Shown here piece after piece: positions 56,256 through 64,000 of a DNA stretch of 64,000 nucleotides. Below the pieces are notes generated by a model that saw nothing but the letters and a program-made list of their open reading frames with translations, ran no database searches and was not told the DNA's origin. Origin of the DNA: Neiella marina (GTDB lineage Bacteria > Pseudomonadota > Gammaproteobacteria > Enterobacterales > Neiellaceae). Location of the stretch: positions 124,001-188,000 of the forward strand of contig NZ_NGNS01000002.1 in NCBI RefSeq assembly GCF_002165625.1. The letters run 5' to 3'. Positions within the stretch are counted from its first letter, which is position 1. Each line of letters begins with the position of its first letter. The translations under genes were made by a program, and so were the position numbers.

Positions 56256-57821
56256 ATGACAAGTTTACAACAACGTGCCGAACTTCAACGCCAAATATGG
56301 GCGATTGCCAACGATGTAAGAGGCTCAGTGGATGGTTGGGATTTTAAACAATATGTACTGGGTACGCTGTTCTACCGTTTTATCAGTGAAAACTTTGTCA
56401 ACTACATCACAGGCGGCGATGAGAGCGTTAATTATGCTGCCATGTCTGACGATGATGAAAACATCAAGTTTGCTAAAGAAGATGCCATTAAAACCAAAGG
56501 CTATTTTCTTTACCCTAGCCAGTTGTTTAGCAATGTAGCGGCTAATGCACACAAAAACGAAAATTTAAATACGGATTTGGCAGCAATTTTTGCTGCAATA
56601 GAAAACTCAGCCAATGGCTATGATTCAGAAAAAGACATCAAGGGCTTGTTTGCGGATTTTGATACCACCAGTAATCGTCTGGGTAATACGGTAGAGGCAA
56701 AAAACAAACGCCTGTCAGCCGTGTTAAAAGGCGTGGCAGGTTTAACCTTCGGTAATTTTGAAGACAACCAAATTGATTTATTTGGTGATGCCTATGAGTT
56801 CCTGATTTCAAACTATGCCGCCAATGCGGGTAAATCCGGTGGCGAATTTTTCACCCCCCAGCACGTTTCAAAATTGATCGCGCAGCTGGCCATGCACGGC
56901 CAAACCAGTGTGAATAAAATCTATGACCCTGCGGCGGGTTCGGGCTCGTTGCTGTTACAAGCTAAAAAGCACTTTGATGCGCATATCATTGAAGATGGTT
57001 TTTTTGGTCAAGAGCTCAACCACACTACCTACAACTTGGCGCGTATGAATATGTTTTTGCACAACATTAACTACGACAAGTTTAATATACAGTTGGGTGA
57101 TACCTTAACCGAACCACACTTTTTAGATGACAAACCGTTTGATGCCATTGTCTCTAACCCCCCTTATTCGGTGAAATGGATTGGTAGCGACGACCCAACC
57201 CTAATCAACGATGACCGCTTTGCGCCCGCTGGCGTATTGGCACCCAAATCAAAAGCCGACTTTGCCTTTGTGCTGCATGCACTGAGTTACCTATCAAGCA
57301 AAGGTCGTGCAGCCATTGTTTGCTTCCCCGGTATTTTTTACCGTGGTGGTGCTGAGCAAAAAATTCGTCAATATCTGGTTGATAACAACTACGTTGAAAC
57401 CGTGATTTCACTGGCACCAAACCTGTTCTTTGGCACCACCATTGCGGTGAATATTTTGGTGTTGTCGAAACACAAAACTGACACCACCACCCAGTTTATT
57501 GATGCCAGTGGCGAAGCTTATTTCAAAAAAGAAACCAACAACAACGTGCTGACTGAGCAGCACATTGAAGACATCATGAAAGTGTTTGCCAGCAAAGAGA
57601 ACGTGGATCACTTTGCTAAATCGGTTGATTTGGACGTCATAGCAGGCAATAGCTACAACCTTTCGGTAAGCAGTTATGTGGAAGCGAAAGACAACCGCGA
57701 GCTAGTGAATATTACAGAGCTTAATGCCGAACTTAAAACCACCGTTGCTAAAATTGATGCGCTTCGCAGTGATATTGACGCCATTGTAGCGGAAATTGAA
57801 GGTGAGGAGGTTGAAGCATGA
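56256..57821 (+). CDS. hsdM: HsdM, type IC restriction-modification methylase
   Basis: A 521-residue adenine N6-methyltransferase subunit, forming M2S and R2M2S complexes. GCAGGA precedes the ATG. An N-terminal helical HsdM domain is followed by the SAM-binding motif [10 protein letters not shown] (224-233) and the catalytic NPPY (301-304). A coiled coil ([20 protein letters not shown]) ends the protein. The sequence type is close to EcoR124I/EcoprrI (type IC). The stop overlaps the HsdS start (ATGA). Confidence 0.95.
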   Translation: MTSLQQRAELQRQIWAIANDVRGSVDGWDFKQYVLGTLFYRFISENFVNYITGGDESVNYAAMSDDDENIKFAKEDAIKTKGYFLYPSQLFSNVAANAHKNENLNTDLAAIFAAIENSANGYDSEKDIKGLFADFDTTSNRLGNTVEAKNKRLSAVLKGVAGLTFGNFEDNQIDLFGDAYEFLISNYAANAGKSGGEFFTPQHVSKLIAQLAMHGQTSVNKIYDPAAGSGSLLLQAKKHFDAHIIEDGFFGQELNHTTYNLARMNMFLHNINYDKFNIQLGDTLTEPHFLDDKPFDAIVSNPPYSVKWIGSDDPTLINDDRFAPAGVLAPKSKADFAFVLHALSYLSSKGRAAIVCFPGIFYRGGAEQKIRQYLVDNNYVETVISLAPNLFFGTTIAVNILVLSKHKTDTTTQFIDASGEAYFKKETNNNVLTEQHIEDIMKVFASKENVDHFAKSVDLDVIAGNSYNLSVSSYVEAKDNRELVNITELNAELKTTVAKIDALRSDIDAIVAEIEGEEVEA

Positions 57822-59065
57822 GTCACTTGAACTATTTAGAGAAGCTATTAGAAGGCGTGGGTACTGAATGGCAAGCTTTAGGTGATTTAGTAACATTACG
57901 CCGAGGGAGAGTTATGTCAAAAGGGTTCCTGTCTGAAAATACAGGAATATTCCCTGTTTATAGCTCTCAAACAGCAAATGATGGAATGATTGGCTCAATC
58001 GACACTTACGATTTTGATGGTGAATATATTAGTTGGACCACCGATGGCGCTAATGCGGGCACTATATTTTATCGTAAAGGGAAATTTTCAATTACAAATG
58101 TTTGTGGTCTCATGAAGATCATAGATGAAAACCTTTTAAACTATAAGTACTTGTATTATTGGTTGACAACTGAAGCTAAAAAGTACGTTTACTCAGGTAT
58201 GGGTAATCCGAAGCTAATGAGTCATCAGGTTGAAAAAATTGCAGTCCCCATTCCATGCCCAGATAACCCAGAAAAATCGCTGGCAATACAAGCTGAAATT
58301 GTACGCATTCTGGATGCATTTACCGCCATGACCGCCGAGCTGACCGCCGAGCTTAACCTACGGAAAAAACAATACAACTACTACCGCGACCAGTTGCTAA
58401 GTTTTGACCTGTCTGCCGATCAGGCAGGAGAGGGTGAAGTTGAGTGGAAGACGTTGGGTGATGTTACTAAAAAATGGTATTCAGGTGGAACACCTAAGGC
58501 CGGCAATCCAGAATTTTACGAATACGGTGATATACCATGGCTTAGAACTCAGGAAGTAAAGTTTGCTGATATTTTCGACACAGATGTAAAAGTAACTCCA
58601 GCTGCTTTGCAAAACTCATCAGCCAAATGGATACCTGAAAATTGCGTGATAATTGCTATTTCTGGAGCAACTGCTGGTAGATCTGGAGTAAATAAGATTC
58701 CTCTAACAACTAATCAGCACTGTGGATGTTTGGAAATCGACGATAAAAAAGCTCTATACAGATACGTCTTTCATTGGGTTAGTTTCAATTATGAAAACAT
58801 AAAAGCTCTAGGACAAGGTGCAAGAGGAGATCTAAATTCGACAATCATTAAGAACTTTAAGTTACCTGTTCCTTATGCAAATGATCCTGCGAAATCATTG
58901 GCCGAGCAGGCGCGAATTGTAGCGATATTGGATAAATTCGATACCTTAACAACTTCGCTGCAAGAAGGTCTCCCCCGCGAAATTGAGTTACGCCAAAAGC
59001 AATACGAGTATTATCGTGATCTGTTGTTGAGCTTCCCGAAATCTCATTCAGATGAGGCAGCTTAA
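57818..59065 (+). CDS. hsdS: HsdS, type I specificity subunit
   Basis: A 415-residue DNA-recognition subunit. It has two target recognition domains: residues about 15-145 (first half, [20 protein letters not shown]) and about 210-350 (second half, [20 protein letters not shown]). Each is followed by a conserved helix ([20 protein letters not shown] and [20 protein letters not shown]), which set the spacing between the two half-sites. Both ends overlap neighbours by 4 bp or less, so the operon is tightly coupled. The recognition sequence cannot be read from the protein. Confidence 0.94.
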   Translation: MSHLNYLEKLLEGVGTEWQALGDLVTLRRGRVMSKGFLSENTGIFPVYSSQTANDGMIGSIDTYDFDGEYISWTTDGANAGTIFYRKGKFSITNVCGLMKIIDENLLNYKYLYYWLTTEAKKYVYSGMGNPKLMSHQVEKIAVPIPCPDNPEKSLAIQAEIVRILDAFTAMTAELTAELNLRKKQYNYYRDQLLSFDLSADQAGEGEVEWKTLGDVTKKWYSGGTPKAGNPEFYEYGDIPWLRTQEVKFADIFDTDVKVTPAALQNSSAKWIPENCVIIAISGATAGRSGVNKIPLTTNQHCGCLEIDDKKALYRYVFHWVSFNYENIKALGQGARGDLNSTIIKNFKLPVPYANDPAKSLAEQARIVAILDKFDTLTTSLQEGLPREIELRQKQYEYYRDLLLSFPKSHSDEAA

Positions 59066-60195
59066 TGAGTAAAACGCTAACGGAAATAGCAGAGTTGTTG
59101 CAAGCGTCCGATAAAAAGGTGCAGTTGATCTATGCCTTTAATGGCACGGGTAAAACGCGTTTGTCGCGTGAATTTAAAGAGATCATCGCGCCAAAGGAAG
59201 ATGGACTTGATGATCTTGATGGTGCAGAGCAAGCGCCACTGTCGCGTCATAAGATTTTGTATTACAACGCGTTTACGGAAGACCTGTTTTACTGGGATAA
59301 CGATTTAGATGCTGATGCAGAGCCGAAGTTAAAAATCCAACCTAATACGTTTACCGATTGGATATTAAAAGTGCAAGGTCAAGAGCCTAATATCACCAGG
59401 TTGTTTCAGCGTTATAGCAACGAGAAGTTGACGCCTCATTTTAATGAAGACTTTACTCAAGTAACGTTTTCATTTGAGCGAGGTAATGCGGAAAGAGCAC
59501 AGCATGTAAAAATATCTAAGGGCGAAGAAAGTAATTTTGTCTGGAGTATTTTTCATGGGCTTCTAGAGCAAGTTGTTAGGGTTATGAATAATCCTGATGA
59601 AGAGGATGATGAGAGCTTCAATCAGCTAGAATATGTGTTCATTGATGATCCCGTCAGCTCATTAGATGAAAACCATTTAATTGAACTTGCAGTTAATTTG
59701 GCGGAACTAATCAAGTTAAGCAAATCTGAGAAGCTTAAATTTATCATATCGACACATAATCCGCTATTTTACAATGTGTTACACAATGAGCTTAATTCGA
59801 AAATCTGTTACTTATTGCAACGATTTGAAGATGGGACTTTTGATCTAAAAGAAAAAAAAGGTGGCGCGAATACCAGTTTTTCATATCACTTGTATATCAA
59901 GCAATTGATTGAACAAGCTATCACTAAAAATGAAATACAGCGTTTTCACTTCAATTTGCTGCGCAACCTTTATGAGAAAGTCGCAGCATTTTTGGGGTAC
60001 GCAGATTGGACAGCGTTATTACCCGAAAGCCGCGAGCTATACGCCAAACGAGTGATGCACTTTTATAGTCATCGTTCATTATCAAACGAAGAAGTTGCAG
60101 AACCTACCGAACCTGAGAAGCAGATTGTTAAGTTTCTACTTGAACATCTATTAAATAATTATGGTTTTAAACTGCAAGGAGCACAGAATGACTAA
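59065..60195 (+). CDS. prrC: PrrC anticodon nuclease (tRNA-Lys)
   Basis: A 376-residue latent anticodon nuclease kept silent by the type IC enzyme beside it. When a phage inhibits the restriction enzyme (as T4 Stp does), E. coli PrrC is released and cuts tRNA-Lys 5' to the wobble base. The ABC-type ATPase part has Walker [15 protein letters not shown] (24-37), signature [14 protein letters not shown] (151-164), Walker [17 protein letters not shown] (189-204), and His-switch STHNPLF (229-235). The C-terminal nuclease triad is complete: Arg300, Glu304 ([15 protein letters not shown]) and His336 ([11 protein letters not shown]). The spacings, 4 and 32, equal those of E. coli Arg320/Glu324/His356. 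The gene lies between hsdS and hsdR, as in the EcoprrI locus, and its start codon overlaps the hsdS stop. Confidence 0.94.
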   Translation: MSKTLTEIAELLQASDKKVQLIYAFNGTGKTRLSREFKEIIAPKEDGLDDLDGAEQAPLSRHKILYYNAFTEDLFYWDNDLDADAEPKLKIQPNTFTDWILKVQGQEPNITRLFQRYSNEKLTPHFNEDFTQVTFSFERGNAERAQHVKISKGEESNFVWSIFHGLLEQVVRVMNNPDEEDDESFNQLEYVFIDDPVSSLDENHLIELAVNLAELIKLSKSEKLKFIISTHNPLFYNVLHNELNSKICYLLQRFEDGTFDLKEKKGGANTSFSYHLYIKQLIEQAITKNEIQRFHFNLLRNLYEKVAAFLGYADWTALLPESRELYAKRVMHFYSHRSLSNEEVAEPTEPEKQIVKFLLEHLLNNYGFKLQGAQND

Positions 60196-63100
60196 TACAA
60201 CAAAGCCGATTGCAGAATCAAATAATTTTATTGTCTTAGACAAATACACAAAGCAAACGCAGGTAAGTGAAAGCTACCAGAGCGAAGGTGATTTAGAACG
60301 TGAGCTGATTCAGGACCTAAGCAACCAAGGCTATGAGTATTTACCTACGCTAACGACGCCAGACGCCATGCTGGCGAATGTGCGCAAGCAGCTACAAGCC
60401 CTCAACAAGGTCCAGTTTAACGATGCCGAGTGGACTCGCTTTTGCGAGCAATACCTAAACACACCCAGCGACAATATTCTTGATAAAACCCGCAAGGTGC
60501 ACAGTGACTATATCTTCGATTTTGTCTTTGATGATGGCCATATAGAAAATATATACCTGTTCGACAAGAAGACCATTGCTCGTAACAAAGTGCAGGTCAT
60601 TAAGCAGTTTGAGCAAACGGGAAGTCATGCTAACCGTTATGATGTGACGATTTTGGTCAATGGTTTGCCTTTGGTGCAAATTGAACTGAAAAAGCGTGGT
60701 GTGGCTATCCGTGAGGCATTTAATCAAATTCATAGGTACAGCAAAGAGAGCTTTAATGCAGAGAACTCGTTGTACAAGTTCTTGCAGCTGTTTGTGATCT
60801 CTAATGGCACCGACACGCGCTATTTTGCCAACACGACCAAGCGCGACAAAAACAGCTTCGATTTTACGATGAACTGGGCGAAGTCAGACAATACGCTGAT
60901 CAAGGATTTAAAAGACTTTACCGCCACTTTTTTCCAGAAAGAGACCTTACTTGAAGTGATCTTGCGTTACTCGGTATTTGATGTCAGCAATACCTTACTT
61001 GTAATGCGCCCCTACCAGATTGCGGCCACTGAGCGCATTTTATGGAAGATAAAGAGCGCGTTTAACGCTAAGAACTGGAGCAACACCGAGAGCGGTGGAT
61101 ACATTTGGCACACCACAGGCTCAGGAAAAACACTCACTAGCTTTAAAGCGGCACGTTTGGCCACCGATTTAGACTGTATAGATAAAGTCTTTTTTGTGGT
61201 GGACCGAAAAGACCTCGACTATCAGACGATGAAAGAGTATCAGCGCTTCTCACCTGATAGTGTGAACGGTTCAGACAGTACCGCAGGGCTTAAGAGTAAT
61301 CTGGATAAAGACGATAACAAGATTGTTGTTACCACCATCCAAAAGCTCAACAACTTAATCAAAAGCGAAAGTGATTTAGCGATATACAACAAGCAAGTGG
61401 TTTTTATTTTTGATGAGTGTCATCGAAGCCAGTTCGGTGAAGCGCAGAAAAACCTGAAGAAGAAATTCAAAAAGTACTACCAGTTTGGCTTTACCGGTAC
61501 GCCAATTTTCCCTGAAAACGCCTTGGGCGCAGAAACCACGGGCAGCGTGTTTGGCCAGCAGTTGCACACGTATGTGATCACTGATGCCATTCGTGATGAA
61601 AAAGTACTCAAGTTCAAAGTGGACTATAACGATGTTCGTCCGCAATTTAAGCGCATTGAGACTGAGCAGGATGATAAGAAGCTTAGTGCGGCGGAGAACA
61701 AGAAAGCATTCTTACATCCAATGCGCATTCGTGAAATCTCGCAGTATATTCTGAGTCATTTTAACCAGAAAACGCATCGAGCCTATTCTGGCGCTAAAGG
61801 GTTTAACGCCATGTTTGCGGTCAGTAGTGTTGATGCGGCTAAAGCCTACTATGAAACCTTTAAAACATTGCAGACCGAGGCTGAGAATGACCCTACGAGT
61901 AAGCCTTTACGCATTGCAACTATCTTCTCATTTGCAGCCAATGAAGAGCAGGACGCCATTGGTGATATTTTAGATGAGAGTTTTGAAGTAAGTGCCATGA
62001 ACAGCAGCGCGAAAGAGTTTTTGAGCGCCGCGATTACGGATTACAACGCCATGTTTAAATCTAACTATGGCGTGGACAGTAATGGCTTTCAGAACTACTA
62101 CCGTGACCTTGCCCAGCGCGTGAAGAATCAAGAGATAGATCTGCTCATAGTGGTCGGTATGTTTTTAACGGGCTTTGATGCGCCTACGCTTAACACCTTG
62201 TTTGTTGATAAGAATTTGCGCTATCACGGCTTGATGCAGGCATTTTCTCGCACTAATCGCATTTATGATGCAACGAAGACCTTTGGCAATATTGTTACCT
62301 TCCGGGACTTAGAGCAGGCAACCATTGATGCTATCACCTTGTTTGGTGACAAAAACACCAAAAACGTGGTGTTGGAGAAGAGCTACAAAGAATACATGGA
62401 AGGCTTTAACGATATTGCTACTGGCCAAGCGCGTCGAGGTTTTGTTGATATAGTAAAAGAGCTGCAAGAACGCTTTCCAAACCCAGAAAATATTGAAAAA
62501 GAACAAGATAAAAAAGAGTTTGCCAAGCTGTTTGGTGAATACCTAAAAGCAGAAAATATTTTACAAAACTACGATGAATTTGCTGGCTTGAAAGCACTGC
62601 AAAGCCTAGATACCAGTGATGAACAAGCTGTTGAAGAGTTCAAATCAAAGTACTATCTGGACGATGTTGACATCGAGGCAATGCAAACCATCGATATGCC
62701 GAGCGAACGTGCTATTCAAGATTATCGCTCTACCTATAACGATACCCGCGACTGGTTGCGACGCGATAAAGAAGGTCAGGACAAAGATAAGTCAACGGTA
62801 GACTGGGACGACGTGGTCTTTGAAATTGATTTGCTTAAATCCCAAGAAATAAACCTCGATTACATTCTTGAATTGATTTTTGATCACAATAAGAAGAACA
62901 AGAGCAAAGAAGGCTTGATTGAAGAAGTCCGCCGTATGATCCGCGGTAGCCTTGGCAATAGAGCGAAAGAAAGCTTGGTGGTTGATTTTATTAACCAGAC
63001 AAACCTAGATGAGATCAATGACAAAGCCAGCATTATCGACGCTTTCTTCAAATTCGCCCAGGCGGAGCAGAAGCGCGAAGCCGATGCCATTATTGCCTCT

Positions 63101-63304
63101 GAAAAGCTCAATATCGATGCTGCCAAACGCTATATTGCGTCATCACTTAAACGTGAGTACGCCTCTGAAAATGGCACTGCACTTAATGAGGCGCTGCCCA
63201 AACTTAGCCCATTGAACCCACAGTACCGAACCCAGAAGCAAACGGTGTTTCAGAAAATTGCCGCTTTTGTTGAAAAATTCAAAGGTGTGGGTGGGCAGAT
63301 ATAA
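60188..63304 (+). CDS. hsdR: HsdR, type IC restriction/translocase subunit
   Basis: A 1038-residue restriction and DNA-translocation subunit. AAGGAG precedes the ATG at 60188, which overlaps the prrC end by 8 bp; this is preferred to 60161 and gives the length of EcoR124I HsdR as I remember it. The PD-ExK nuclease motif is in [20 protein letters not shown] (Asp152, Glu166, Lys168). The helicase part has Walker A TTGSGKT (309-315), DECH box (409-412), GFTGTPIF, and motif [13 protein letters not shown]. The C-terminal domain binds HsdM. All catalytic residues are present. Confidence 0.95.
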   Translation: MTNTTKPIAESNNFIVLDKYTKQTQVSESYQSEGDLERELIQDLSNQGYEYLPTLTTPDAMLANVRKQLQALNKVQFNDAEWTRFCEQYLNTPSDNILDKTRKVHSDYIFDFVFDDGHIENIYLFDKKTIARNKVQVIKQFEQTGSHANRYDVTILVNGLPLVQIELKKRGVAIREAFNQIHRYSKESFNAENSLYKFLQLFVISNGTDTRYFANTTKRDKNSFDFTMNWAKSDNTLIKDLKDFTATFFQKETLLEVILRYSVFDVSNTLLVMRPYQIAATERILWKIKSAFNAKNWSNTESGGYIWHTTGSGKTLTSFKAARLATDLDCIDKVFFVVDRKDLDYQTMKEYQRFSPDSVNGSDSTAGLKSNLDKDDNKIVVTTIQKLNNLIKSESDLAIYNKQVVFIFDECHRSQFGEAQKNLKKKFKKYYQFGFTGTPIFPENALGAETTGSVFGQQLHTYVITDAIRDEKVLKFKVDYNDVRPQFKRIETEQDDKKLSAAENKKAFLHPMRIREISQYILSHFNQKTHRAYSGAKGFNAMFAVSSVDAAKAYYETFKTLQTEAENDPTSKPLRIATIFSFAANEEQDAIGDILDESFEVSAMNSSAKEFLSAAITDYNAMFKSNYGVDSNGFQNYYRDLAQRVKNQEIDLLIVVGMFLTGFDAPTLNTLFVDKNLRYHGLMQAFSRTNRIYDATKTFGNIVTFRDLEQATIDAITLFGDKNTKNVVLEKSYKEYMEGFNDIATGQARRGFVDIVKELQERFPNPENIEKEQDKKEFAKLFGEYLKAENILQNYDEFAGLKALQSLDTSDEQAVEEFKSKYYLDDVDIEAMQTIDMPSERAIQDYRSTYNDTRDWLRRDKEGQDKDKSTVDWDDVVFEIDLLKSQEINLDYILELIFDHNKKNKSKEGLIEEVRRMIRGSLGNRAKESLVVDFINQTNLDEINDKASIIDAFFKFAQAEQKREADAIIASEKLNIDAAKRYIASSLKREYASENGTALNEALPKLSPLNPQYRTQKQTVFQKIAAFVEKFKGVGGQI

Positions 63305-63406
63305 GTGTTATTACGTGCTGTTCAGGAACGAGGTCAAATAGCGCAAGTGTCTGAAATTTATTAATTTCTAGGCTGGTTATCTTTTACGTGGAAGGTGAAT
63401 TAAAAA

Positions 63407-64000
63407 ATGGAAAATGAAAACATAGTAAGGTTTTTGTCATCAGACATAAAAAGGAACACCGCGTCTTCGAAGAGAGAGCCAATCGAAATTGATCTTTCTA
63501 ATGATGACTTAGATGACGAGCTGGCCACATTTTTTCGTTTTATCAATAAAGTTTTAGATACTGATAACTTAGTCATACTGGCTGGTTCAGGCACGTCTTT
63601 AACATTTAATAAGCTTTCTCAGCAGAACAAAGCGCCTATCGCTCCAAGTATGTGGCACCTTTGGGACTATTGTAAAAAAGCAGATGAGAATCTTTTTCAA
63701 TTGGTTTTGAAGGCAACAAATTATGATGCTCTTCAAAAACATCGTGAAGAAAATGGAGATGCAAAGCCTGACATTGAACTATTATTGTCTCTTTGCGATT
63801 CCTCTTTAGCCGTTGGAAACCTTTCAAATCAAAGAAATAATCAAGTAAGTAAGTTCCTTGAGCAAGCCAAAAACATAATTTTAGCTAAAACTACCTTTAC
63901 TGAATCGATCCCTGAATCAGACTGGGTTAGTCATGATAAATTTATGCGTGCAGTAGGTAGAAGGAGTGCTCAGCAACAACGACTTAAACTTTTCACGACT
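63407..64000 (+). CDS. SIR2-domain protein, N-terminal part (runs off the right edge)
   Basis: The frame is open for 198 codons to the window edge. The NAD-binding start of a SIR2 domain is seen in NLVILAGSGTSLTFNKL, followed by PSMWHLWDYCKK and KPDIELLLSLCD, and FLEQAKNIILAKTTF before the end. Bacterial proteins of this form (SIR2, often beside a HerA helicase or as a long single chain) destroy NAD during phage infection. It is placed 102 bp after hsdR on the same strand, with weak GAAGG upstream of the start. The effector type and partner genes are not visible within this window. Confidence 0.8.
   Translation, partial: MENENIVRFLSSDIKRNTASSKREPIEIDLSNDDLDDELATFFRFINKVLDTDNLVILAGSGTSLTFNKLSQQNKAPIAPSMWHLWDYCKKADENLFQLVLKATNYDALQKHREENGDAKPDIELLLSLCDSSLAVGNLSNQRNNQVSKFLEQAKNIILAKTTFTESIPESDWVSHDKFMRAVGRRSAQQQRLKLFTT

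Larger units (their letters stand above)
46560..64000. mobile_element. Left part of an SXT/R391-like integrative conjugative element
   Basis: The integration site inside prfC is followed by the element's gene order: xis-like, DUF3892, tyrosine integrase (413 residues), srpR-like, srpM-like, oriT region, mobI-like, rumB, rumA. This is the arrangement I know from the left end of SXT/R391 ICEs. Beyond rumA it has an exonuclease gene and a defence cargo. The right end is not in the window. No transfer (tra) genes are seen here because they lie further inside the element. Confidence 0.88.

Overview
The window comes from a marine-type gammaproteobacterium, most likely of the Alteromonadales/Vibrionales kind. 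The evidence is moderate GC, a flagellin, TonB-dependent sugar uptake, a metR/metE pair, SmrA, and a prfC gene occupied by what looks like an SXT/R391-family integrative conjugative element (ICE). I cannot name the genus.

Layout. (1) 1-1940: the 5' part of a flagellin gene (minus), a small HTH gene, and a tRNA-Thr/tRNA-Phe operon (minus). Between the two tRNAs are two 176-bp tandem repeats, each ending in the 5' half of tRNA-Phe. (2) 2400-31700: a large beta-glucan (cellulose / cello-oligosaccharide, probably also laminarin or mixed-linkage) utilisation locus. It holds an AGE-family epimerase, three LacI regulators (a fourth copy-like regulator is not seen; the third lies at 31779-32789), a modular GH9 cellulase, a GH3-GH16 fusion lipoprotein, a GH31 lipoprotein with thrombospondin type 3 repeats, two GH5-type lipoproteins, an esterase, a periplasmic binding protein-like protein, a GPH-type sugar symporter, a large TonB receptor, a periplasmic GH3 and a cytoplasmic GH94 phosphorylase. 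A 14-bp operator of the form TGWAAACGWTTTCA recurs at six places and with mismatches at two more, and appears to tie the locus together. The inferred flow is: surface cleavage by GH9/GH5/GH16, entry by the TonB receptor, periplasmic trimming by GH3, import by the symporter, and phosphorolysis or epimerisation in the cytoplasm. (3) 31700-46400: chromosomal housekeeping: metR/metE, a LysR gene divergent from an Old Yellow Enzyme gene and its cupin partner, a ThuA-like protein, a FabH-like synthase, SmrA, a TraB/GumN protein, an FAH-family hydratase, a frameshifted T5orf172/GIY-YIG-like gene, a diguanylate cyclase, a thioredoxin and a CcdA-like membrane protein. (4) 46496 to the end: prfC is broken after 24 codons and the left end of an SXT/R391-like ICE begins. 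The order is xis-like, DUF3892, int, srpR-like, srpM-like, oriT region, mobI-like, rumB, rumA (with a LexA box) and an exonuclease.

Behind rumA the ICE carries a phage-defence cargo: a WYL regulator with its own probable operator, a type IC restriction-modification operon hsdM-hsdS-prrC-hsdR with an apparently intact PrrC anticodon nuclease, and the start of a SIR2-domain gene that runs off the window. This layered defence island (restriction, a tRNA-cleaving guard of the restriction enzyme, then a probable NAD-consuming effector) on a self-transmissible element is the most interesting system in the window.
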